From: Bactericera cockerelli
Lineage: Eukaryota > Arthropoda > Insecta > Hemiptera > Triozidae
DNA length: 64,000 nucleotides
Direction: 5' to 3'
NCBI GenBank assembly: GCA_024516035.1
Contig: CM044966.1
Coordinates: forward strand, 23,185,983 to 23,249,982
Each line of letters starts with the position of its first letter. The stretch's first letter is position 1. The position numbers and the translations under genes were made by a program. This document shows, in pieces, positions 11,501-23,500 of the stretch. The notes under the pieces were generated by a model that saw nothing but the letters and a program-made list of their open reading frames with translations, searched no databases and had not been told where the DNA came from.

Positions 11501-14500
11501 GACGCTACTGGTCGCTACATCGACGCTACTGGTCGCTACATCGACGCTACTGGTCGCTGCATTGACGCTACTGGTCGCTACATTGACGCTACTGGTCGCT
11601 ACATTGACGCTACTGGTCGCTACATTGACGCTACTGATCGCTACATCGACGCTACTGGTCGCTACTGGTCGCTACATTGACGCTACTGGTCGCTACATTG
11701 ACGCTACTGGTCGCTACATTGACGCTACTTGGACGCTACTGGTCGCTACTCAGACACTTACCTCGTAGCACGGAGCTGGTATCTCGCCGGGTGACCGGAG
11801 ACTGGAATCTATCTGATACCGGGGTCACTCCTCCAGTGCCCGGGCCAGTGGTCGCTACATCGACGCTACTGGTCGCTACTCAGACACTTACCTCGTAGCA
11901 CGGAGCTGGTATCTCGCCTGGTGACCGGAGACTGGAATCTATCTGATACCGGGGTCACTCCTCCCGTGCTTGGGCCAGTGGTCGCTACATTGACGCTACT
12001 GGTCGCTACTTGGTCGCTACTCAGACACTTACCTCGTAGCACGGAGCTGGTATCTCGCCTGGTGACCGGAGACTGGAATCTATCTGATACCGGGGTCACT
12101 CCTCCAGTGCCCGGGCCAGTGGTCTCTACATGGACGCTACTGGTCGCTACTTGGACGCTACTGGTCGCTACTCAGACACTTACCTCGTAGCACGGAGCTG
12201 GTATCTCGCCTGGTGACCGGAGACTGGAATCTATCTGATACCGGGGTCACTCCTCCCGTGCCCGGGCCAGTGGTCGCTACATTGACGCTACTGGTCGCTA
12301 CTTGGTCGCTACTCAGACACTTACCTCGTAGCACGGAGCTGGTATCTCGCCTGGTGACCGGAGACTGGAATCTATCTGATACCGGGGTCACTCCTCCCGT
12401 GCCTGGGCCAGTGGTCGCTACATTGACGCTACTGGGCGCTACATTGACGCTACTGGTCGCTACTTGGACGCTACTCAGACACTTACCTCGTAGCACGGAG
12501 CTGGTATTTCGCCTGGTGACCGGAGACTGGAATCTATCTGATACCGGGGTCACTCCTCCAGTGCCCGGGCCAGTGGTCGCTACATTGACGCTACTGGTCG
12601 CTACTTGGACGCTACTCAGACACTTACCTCGTAGCACGGAGCTGGTATCTCGCCTGGTGACTGGAGACTGGAATCTATCTGATACCGGGGTCACTCCTCC
12701 AGTGCCCGGGCCAGTGGTCGCTACATTGACGCTACTGGTCGCTACTCAGACACTTACCTCGTAGCACGGAGCTGGTATCTCGCCTGGTGACCGGAGACTG
12801 GAATCTATCTGATACCGGGGTCACTCCTCCCGTGCCCGGGCCAGTGGTCGCTACATGGACGCTACTGGTCGCTACTTGGGCGCTGCGGAGCTGAGACGGA
12901 AGGGTTACCTGCGAGGAACATACGATTTAAAATTATGATTTTTTTATTATATAATAAGACATATGTACAGTACAAAATATGATTATAAAAAAATTAAAAA
13001 AGGAAAAATAGATAAATATATACTTACACAGCTACACACATACGTCCTAACGAAAGAGCGGGGGTTTTTTTTGTTGTTGATTGTTTCGTATATAAAATAA
13101 ATTTTAATAATAATTTTTTTTATGTATTTTGATAATTAAAGGTAGATGGACAATGGACATGCCCATCACCCGATAACATTTAAAACTACGTGGTCCCATA
13201 CTCAAATTATTTTTATTTGAAACATATTCACAACTTAAATTTGTAGTTTTATTTATATTTTTTTTTTACAAGGAAATCATACATACATGGATAAGGAAAA
13301 AATAAAATAAAAAATACAAGCATTGAGTGGGAGATAGACTCACGTGTTCACAGACCGGGATCTCCTGGCCAGAGTTCTCTATGCTTCTCCACAGGGGAGA
13401 GGCGGAGGCCCAAGCCAGAGAGTCCAGCACCTGTTCCTCGCTCAGGTTGAGATGGTTGACTATGTCCCGAGACAGGGACTGTTCCGCCCGGACTATAACC
13501 TGGGGAGATAAATAGAGAGAAGAGTCAGAGATAAATAGAGAGAAGAGTCAAAGATAAATAGAGAGAAGAGATAAATAGAGAGAAGAGGCAGAGATAAATA
13601 GAGTCCAGCACTTGTTCCTCACTCAGGTTGAGATGGTTGACTATGTCCCGAGACAGGGACTGTTCCGCCCGACTATAACCTGGGGAGATAAATAGAGAGA
13701 AGAGTCAGAGATAAATAGAGAGAAGAGTCAAAGATAAATAGAGTCCAGCACCTGTTCCTCGCTCAGGTTGAGATGGTTGACTATGTCCCGAGACAGGGAC
13801 TGTTCCGCCCGGACTATAACCTGGGGAGATAAATAGAGAGAAGAGTCAGAGATAAATAGAGAGAAGAGTCAAAGATAAATAGAGAGAAGAGATAAATAGA
13901 GAGAAGAGGCAGAGATAAATAGAGTCCAGCACTTGTTCCTCACTCAGGTTGAGATGGTTGACTATGTCCCGAGACAGGGACTGTTCCGCCCGGACTATAA
14001 CCTGGGGAGATAAATAGAGAGAAGAGTCAGAGATAAATAGAGAGAAGAGTCAGAGATAAATAGAGTCCAGCACCTGTTCCTCACTCAGGTTGAGATGGTT
14101 GACTATGTCACGAGACAGGGACTGTTCCGCCCGGACTATAACCTGGGGAGATACATAGAGAGAAGAGTCAGAGATAAATAGAGATAAGAGGCAGAGATAA
14201 ATAGAGAGAAGAGTCAGAGATAAATAGAGAGAAGAGTCAGAGATAAATAGAGAGAAGAGTCAGAGATAAATAGAGAGAAGAGTCAGAGATAAATAGAGAG
14301 AAGAGTCAGAGATAAATAGAGAGAAGAGTCAGTGATAAATAGAGAGAAGAGGCAGAGATAAATAGAGAGAAGAGGCAGAGATAAATAGAGAGAAGAGTCA
14401 GAGATAAATAGAGTCCAGCACCTGTTCCTCACTCAGGTTGAGATGGTTGACTATGTCCCGAGACAGGGACTGTTCCGCCCGGACTATAACCTGAGGAGAT

Positions 14501-17500
14501 AAATAGAGATTAGAGTCAGAGATAAATAGAGAGAAGAGTCAGAGATAAATAGAGTCCAGCACTTGTTCCTCACTCAGGTTGAGATGGTTGACTATGTCAC
14601 GAGACAGGGACTGTTCCGCCCGGACTATAACCTGGGGAGATAAATAGAGATTAGAGTCAGAGATAAATAGAGAGAAGAGGCAGAGATAAATAGAGTCCAG
14701 CACCTGTTCCTCGCTCAGGTTGAGATGGTTGACTATGTCCCGAGACAGGGACTGTTCCGCCCGGACTATAACCTGGGGAGATAAATAGAGATTAGAGTCA
14801 GAGATAAATAGAGAGAAGAGGCAGAGATAAATAGAGTCCAGCACCTGTTCCTCGCTCAGGTTGAGATGGTTGACTATGTCCCGAGACAGGGACTGTTCCG
14901 CCCGGACTATAACCTGGGGAGATAAATAGAGAGAAGAGTCAGAGATAAATAGAGAGAAGAGTCAGAGATAAATAGAGAGAAGAGTCAGACATAAATAGGG
15001 AGAAGAGTCAGAGATAAATAGGCAGAAGAGTCAGAGATAAATAGAGAGAAGAGTCAGAGATAAATAGAGAGAAGAGTCAGAGATAAATAGAGAGAAGAGT
15101 CATAGATAAATAGAGAGAAGAGTCAGACATAAATAGGGAGAAGAGTCAGAGATAAATAGGCAGAAGAGTCAGAGATAAATAGAGATTAGAGTCAGAGATA
15201 AATAGAGAGAAGAGTCAGAGATAAATAGAGTCCAGCACCTGTTCCTCACTCAGGTTGAGATGGTTGACTATGTCACGAGACAGGGACTGTTCCGCCCGGA
15301 CTATAACCTGGGGAGATAAATAGAGATTAGAGTCAGAGATAAATAGAGAGAAGAGGCAGAGATAAATAGAGAGAAGAGTCAGAGATAAATAGAGTCCAGC
15401 ACCTGTTCCTCACTCAGGTTGAGATGGTTGACTATGTCACGAGACAGGGACTGTTCCGCCCGGACTATAACCTGGGGAGATAAATAGAGAGAAGAGTCAG
15501 AGATAAATAGAGAGAAGAGTCAGAGATAAATAGGCAGAAGAGTCAGAGATAAATAGAGAGAAGAGTCAGAGATAAATAGAGAGAAGAGTCAGAGATAAAT
15601 AGAGAGAAGAGTCATAGATAAATAGAGAGAAGAGTCAGACATAAATAGGGAGAAGAGTCAGAGATAAATAGGCAGAAGAGTCAGAGATAAATAGAGATTA
15701 GAGTCAGAGATAAATAGAGAGAAGAGTCAGAGATAAATAGAGTCCAGCACCTGTTCCTCACTCAGGTTGAGATGGTTGACTATGTCACGAGACAGGGACT
15801 GTTCCGCCCGGACTATAACCTGGGGAGATAAATAGAGAGAAGAGTCAGAGATAAATAGAGTCCAGCACCTGTTTCCTCACTCAGGTTGAGATGGTTGACT
15901 ATGTCACGAGACAGGGACTGTTCCGCCCGGACTATAACCTGGGGAGATACATAGAGAGAAGAGTCAGAGATAAATAGAGAGAAGAGTCAGAGATAAATAG
16001 AGTCCAGCACCTGTTTCCTCACTCAGGTTGAGATGGTTGACTATGTCACGAGACAGTGACTGTTCCGCCCGGACTATAACCTGGGGAGATAAAAGTTACT
16101 TAATAACTTTGGATAGGTATCTTATTTTTTCGAAATATGTACAATGTACAGACATGATTTCTTCTTTAGTATATGGACAATATGGGCATATAATGAATAC
16201 ATAATAAATTGTTACATATTGGATTTCAAACAAGTTTCAAAATAATTAACATTATTCAGAACATCATCATTTGGATGACAACCCAAAACGCTTGCAGCAT
16301 TGCCTCGTTGAACTGCAAGGCTTATCTGTTGCAGCAAAAAAAAAACAAGTTTTCTATTTCAAAGTAAAACATTTCTGCAAACTCACTACCGAGAGGAAGC
16401 GTGCCTCTAATGCTCGAGCAAGTTGAATTTAAGATTTTATTTATTTATTAAAGATGAGTGTTTCACAGCCCTTTTTATTTCGTAGCCATGAAACAGGAGC
16501 TATTGTAGAGGCTTGTGGTCTGTGTTGTAGCCTGCCCATCCCGGAGTATGCCTCCCCTCTGATGGGCGAGAAGTGACACAATACTTCTCAATCAGGTGCT
16601 GGGTCAACACGAGGGATCCCTTACAAACAATTGTAACCAAATTAAGAATACAATTTTTTGTCGGCATGGGGGATCGAACCCGGGACCTTCCGCATGGCAA
16701 GCGAGTGCTTAAGTCATGTAACTACATGACTTGGAGTCTCTAGCTCCTTAATAGGTGTTCTCACCTCAATGACTTGGTAGAATTTTGTTTTCTTCAATAA
16801 CTTTATTATATTTTATTTTAATATTCATACATATCCTTCATTTAATATTTAATAGTTACTGCAATCCAATGTACTTTTCAGTATGTGGTGGATTGCAGCA
16901 AATAATATTGTCTTCTTTTTTTTTCATGTCTTTTTTTTATGGTAGGCGTCAATGTTCAGTACGGAGACAATTCATGGAAACGTTCTGTTGGAATTGTAGC
17001 AGAAGATGACAACCTTTTTCAATACCAGACAGTGACTTAATAACACAGAGACATACATTTCCACCTGTTTGTAATAACATTAGGTGTTCTTACCACAAAG
17101 ACATACATTTTCACCTGTTTGTAATAAGATTAGGTGTGCTCACCTCAATGACTTTGTAGAAATGGTAGGCGTCAATGTTGAGTATGGAGAGAATCCATGG
17201 AAACGTTCTGTTGGAGTTGTAGCAGAAAATGACGATCTCCAGGCAGCAGGCGAACAGGGTCTCGTGAAACACCCGCAGAGATAGAAGCACCTGCAAGAGA
17301 ATAGAATAATAAAAATAAAAATAATAATAATATCGCCTTATTTATACTGCCCCGATTAGGACTATTAAGTCCCATTATCTTAGAAGCCAAATAAAAATGG
17401 CTTAGTATGGGTCCTCTGTATAAAAAAATATGAAAAAAAAAAGATTTATTATTATTATTAAGACATATTATTATATGGTAACAATTCCAAATGAGAGGAT

Positions 17501-20500
17501 ATCTTGTCATGTCCCGGCTGGGTTTCGAACCCACGACCTCTGGATTCATAGAGTGCCGCCTTTACCACTGAGCTACCGGGACAGACTGAGCTACCAAATG
17601 TGATAACTTTTGTAACATTTAACTTACGTTGAAATCATACGAGGGCTTCTTCTGTTCGTCGGTGAGAATGCTCTCGAGCAGTTTGTAGTAGAGACACACC
17701 GCCACCGAGAGGCGCTTCAACTAAAGGGCGGGGTTATTGCCTTAGGCAATCTCTTCCACCCAACCCTTAACTTAACTTACATTGTAACTGTTGTTAACTC
17801 ACATTGAAATCATACGACGGCTTCTTCTGTTCGTCGGTGAGAATAATATATGACCTAACTAAAGGGCGGGGTTATTGCCCGTGGCAATCTCTTCCACCCA
17901 ACCCTGTTAACTCACATTGAAATCATACGAGGGCTTCTTCTGCTCGTCGGTGAGAATACTCTCGAGCAGTTTGTAGTAGAGACACACCTCTCTTCCACCC
18001 AACCCTTAACTTAACTTACATTGTAACTGTTAACTAACTCACATTGAAATCATACGAGGGCTTCTTCTGTTCGTCGGTGAGAATAATATATGTCCTAACT
18101 AAAGGGCGGGGTTATTGCCTTAGGCAATCTCTTCCACCCAACCCTTAACTTAACTTACATTGTAACTGTTAACTAACTTACCGTTAAACTACCTGCAACG
18201 TCATTTATTGCTGCAGTTCGGTGACATATTACAAGTCTATCTTGTTTTATATCACTAGCTTCAGTGTAGACGTTAAAAAATAAAAAAATAACTTACATTG
18301 AAATCATACGACGGCTTCTTCTGCTCGTCGGTGAGAATGCTCTCGAGCAGCTTGTAGTAGAGACACACCGCCACCGAGAGTCTCTTCTCCGCGAAGTCTC
18401 GGGAGTGCTCGGCATTGCTCGCGTAGGCTCGGGTGAACTTCTCGCCCAGGCAGGAGAGAACCGAGTCGATGAGAGCTGTGGGGTTCGATTCGCACGACCT
18501 GGAAATTAAAAATAAGAAATCATAGGTATGTTATTACTTCCGAGAAATTTCTAATATTAGAAATCGGAAGTATTGTGTTCGTTTTTGTAAAAAAAAATAT
18601 TTTTTTCTCCGATTTCAATTTATTTCATATTTCTGGACGTTTCATAACCTCCTGAGCAAATTTGGTTTTGTGTCCGTCCGTCGGTCTTTTAAAACGATTC
18701 CTTGTAACGCGCAAATCTCGGAAACTACTCGACCGATTTTGATGAAATTTTGCACACATCTAGGAGACATTCTGTAGATGGTCCCATTTTAAATAAATTA
18801 ATCGAATTCGTACTAGCGGTTCTGGGTGAAAGAGACCATGAGCCTGACCACTAACTTTTTACTTAAACGCTTATATCTCGTGAACGGTACACCCGATTTT
18901 GATGAAATTTTGTATGTATATGCATATTATTGTTTTACGTAGGCTATTTATATTTATTTTTGAATTAATTATAATTTGACTCTGATATTTAAGAAAATCC
19001 GAAATTTTGGACAAAAAAGTAAAAAAATAAGGACCACGACTTGCCGATACAGAATTTTTTTGTGGAATCTAGAATATAGGAAAACCGATATTCAACCATA
19101 TAAAACAAATTTGAAGAAAATCGGTTCAGTCGTTTTGGAGATACAAGTAATTTTGTATAAAATCTCAAAATTGGCACGTGTTTACAATGTGAAACAATCA
19201 CGAGGAAGTATTGTGTCCATAATTGGCAGTGTTTAAAAAAAAAAAAAAAAAAATGTCAACACTTTATTAGTACAATTAAATTGTTACAAATAGAGCAAAT
19301 ACAGCCAAGTATACAAAATAATAATAATACAGTAAAATCAACAAGAGAGATATAACAGAGTAAATTAATGTCAACACTTTATCAACAATAAATTAAATTG
19401 TTAGTCTCGGGAGTGCTCGGCATTGCTCGCGTAGGCTCGGGTGAACTTCTCGCCCAGGCAGGAGAGAACCGAGTCGATGAGGGCCGTGGGGTTCGACTCA
19501 CACGACCTGGAAATTAAAAAAAAAAAAAAAAAAAAAAGGATTCATAGGTATGTTATTACTTCCGAGAAATTTCTAATATTAGAAATCGGAAGTATTGTGT
19601 TCGTTTTTTTTTTACTGTTATGGAATTCTTACTTACTTTACTTTCCGAGTCCATGTGTGACGTCATGGTGGTGGAAGGATTGATATGGGTGAACCCTGTG
19701 GACGCTCAGAACGATTGTTCTGGCAGAGAGCTACTGCTTCATAGCTACAAAATATAACATTCTAACACTCATCTTTTTTTTGAAGAATTGAAAGGATGTG
19801 TTCCCATTTATTCCAATATTAGGTAGTGTTTTTACTTTCCACTACCTCTTAAAAGGTATAGAAAGTAAAGGTATAGAAAGTATTCGATTTTTTCGAAATT
19901 GAGCTGATAACATTTCTGGACGAATTAGACTCTCCTGATTCCAAAAAAGTGATCTTGTCAATACTCACTGGAAGATACGAGTCAGAGCGGGACTGGGAGC
20001 CGGATCAGGAGATTGAGTCGGCTCACACTCTGAGTGGCGGATTGGTTATTACAATACAATATTAACTATTTTGTTCTTTTTTTTTCTCTCTTTTTTTTCT
20101 TTTTTTTATAGCTGTAAGTTTTTTTTTTGTGTAGATTTAAGTGTCTTTGTACTAATGGGGACCTCCCTCGTCAATTAATAAAATAAAATACTATTTGTCA
20201 ATACTCACTGGAAGATACGAGTCAGAGCGGGGCTGGGAGCCGGATCCCGCCCGCACAGGAGATTGAGCCGGCTCACACTCTGAGTGGCGGACTTGACCGG
20301 GGTGGAAATGCCATGCTCCAGGTCGCGAGTAGAGAGGTAGTGGCGGCCCGTGAGAGGGGTGCGGGGGGCCGTCTGTGGAACCAATCAGTGGGGGAGAGAG
20401 AGAGGGTGTTAGGAACAGTTGTTGTTTTTTTTTTTTCTTCAAAATACTCAATCATAATTTATTTACATCAAAATGATATGTACAAAAGACAATAACATAT

Positions 20501-23500
20501 TAAAAGATAATGTAAAAACTTGAAAAAAGAAAATGAGTTACTGTGATGCCTGTGACCTCTAAGTATGAGGTTGTGCTGGCATCACCGGAAAATCATATCA
20601 TAAGTGACTAATTAATTACAATAATAACAATATAATAAGATAATTGGAAAATAGTTACAATAAACTTTTTTTATATACAATATCATATAATTATACTTCC
20701 TTACATAAGATGTTTTGATAATTTCTTTTTTTTCCTTCCTCTGAAAACGTAGGTACCTAATTATCTGTTCATAGTTATTTGATCTGTGTTGATGGTATTT
20801 TTTAAATGTTACAGTGCTTTTCTACTTTCTATTACTTTTCTACTTTCTATTACCTATAAGGTATAACAAGTATTGTTTTTTTTTTTTTTTAAGCCAGCGT
20901 CAATGGCATGTTGAATACACCAGTTCTTATTCAGTCACTGAAGTTAAGCAACGTTTAGCGAGGCTAGGTAGGACTTGGATGGGTGATCATTCAAATTCGA
21001 ACTCTCGTGATGCTGGCCCCAATCAGGCTGGGTGAGGTTAATGTTGTTGTAGCCAGCTTGGCTACAGCTGGGAGAGTTGGCTTGTTCTCAAGCACATATT
21101 TCTATGTGAGGTCAACCATCATGAGAACATAAGACTTTTCATTAATAATCAAGCAAAACACTGGTTTTGCAACGCCAAGAAAAACAAAACGAGCGTGCTA
21201 TATATAATAATACATTAAACCCTATGAGAACTGCAAGCTAGTTTGGCTTGTTAGGGTTGACTAGTCTGTTCTCTGTAAATGTCCTCTAGCGAGACACTGG
21301 TCTTCTCGCTGTTTAACTACAAGCTAGCCTGGCTTGCAATGGATGGCTAGTCAGTCCTCTGTTTATAGTCCTCTAGCGAGACACTGGTCTTCTCTCTGTT
21401 TAGTGCAAGCTAGCCTGGCTTGTCAGGGTTGGGTGGAAGAGATTGCCACAGGCAATAACCCTTTAGGTAGGACATTAGCTTTATTCTCGTTTCTTTGTTC
21501 AATCTATTTATTTTTTCTTTGTCATTTCATTGTTCTCACTTTTCTCTTTATACTGATTAAACAAGAGAGGTTAGTTGATTGCATGGATATTCAGAACTAT
21601 TACCTGCTGATGAGAGCAAATAAGCTCGAAACAGCTGTCCAGGTATTTTCTGATATTCATGTACATCTAATACAACTTCTCACTTTACTCTTTATACTGA
21701 TTGTATTTTACTGTATATAATTTGTCTTACCTTTTTTTTTTCTTTTTTTTTTAAATTAATTTGTGTTAATCACTTTCGTGATGTCACAACTACTCAAACT
21801 CGCTTTACTAAATTTTTGCTGAAACCGGGACTTGAACCACCGACCTCCAGGTTACATGTCCGTCGCCTTATCGATCAAGCTACTGAGGTCGGTGATTGGT
21901 CTTACCTAATAAAGCGTAATATAAGAACAACATACCTTGGGTCGGAAGGAGGTGAAGTCGATGCCGAAGTCCACCTCCGGGGGGGCATGTCCCCCTCCCC
22001 CTCCGGTGAGGGAGGAGGGGGTGGAGGGGAGGGGAGGGGTTCGGGGTGATCCTCCGTGGAGGAGGCGGGGTGGGTGGCGTCGAATGAGGGGAACTTGGCT
22101 GGGGAGGAGAGGGGAGAGGTAAGTTTCAATAATAATAATAATAATTCAGAAAAGTGTCATCTTGTAATCCTGCCATCTAGTCCGAAAAAATTTAAGTTCT
22201 CAGTAGATTTTTTTTTTTTTCCTTTCTCCCCAGTAAATTTTAATACTTATTGTCCAAGTTTATGTGAGAAAGTATGAATTTACTCCTCACATAAACTAAG
22301 AAAAACTGTAAATGAAAATACAAGTATCTCCTTCATAATAAAAATAATAATCTACACCCACACTAAGAAAATCAACCTGCCTCTATCACTTGTACATGAA
22401 ATGCAAAAAGCTGTCCTGCTCGAAAATATTGTCGCCTGCTCAGAAAATTCCTGTCCCACTCATAATATCAACATCTCCTTATCAACACTATAATACTTCT
22501 ATATTTGCTACTGCTAGTCCATAGAATAATCTTTATTACCATAATATCTATAAATATGAGAAATAAAACGAATAATAATAATAATAATACTCTTTAGTGG
22601 AAGGTAACCACCAGGCGAGGTTAATGCTCAAAGCATTTTCTACCACCTAACCCTCAGAGTCTTATTATTATGTGGTCACAAACTCAAATTAATGAGGAAA
22701 AATTCGTGCACTGGGTGGGATTCGAACCAACGCATCCCTACGCTACCTGATTTACAAGACTAGCGCGTTAACCACTTGACTACGTTCAAAGGGCTGTGTG
22801 GAAGAAAATGCTTTGATAATCACGCCCTTTGTCAATATTATTCTTGTCAATAAAGAGTTATTTTTGTTATTAATCTAAGTGTTCGGTGGAAGAGATCGCC
22901 ATAGGCAATAGCCTCGCCTTTTAGTTAAGACACCATAAAAAAAGATGAGTGTTTCACAGCCTTTTTTAATTCGTAGCCATGAAACAGAAGGTACTGTAGA
23001 CGCTTGTGGTCTGTGATGTAGCCTGCCCATCCCGTAGTAGGTATGCCTCTTCTCTGATGGGCGAGAAGAAGTGGTGTTGTTTATCTTTTCTTGTTTATAT
23101 TGTTCTAATTTTTTTTTTTTTTTTTACTTGTTTGTACATATGTCCTATTGACACATACACGACCGGCACCATTTTCAGTGTATGTACGCATGGGACCGCT
23201 ATATCTGAGCACGAAAAACGAAGTATACGAAAAACCCGCTTGGAGAGTAAAATTATACAGGGGTATAGAGTATATTTCTATACTAAAACATAGGAATAGA
23301 TGTCCCACCGGTGGGACAAGCAGGTTTGAAATCAAAAAGGTCACTTGACCGGCTTGACCCACCGGTGGGACAACAACCGGTCCATTGCGTACATACTCAC
23401 TTGTCCTACCGGTGGGACAACCGGTCCATTCAGTACACACGCAGTTGTCCCACCGGTGGGACAACCGGTCGTGTATGTGTTAATAAATAAAGTCAAATTT

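Noticed and set aside
11487..12764. Plus-strand ORFs of threonine/leucine-rich repeats
   Set aside because: Opposite strand of the exon 12 array; the pocket-protein frame is on the minus strand with correct splice phases.
5556..16095. Regularly spaced repeats resembling CRISPR arrays
   Set aside because: Units are tandem, contain eukaryotic splice sites and exon pieces, and have no variable spacers or cas genes.
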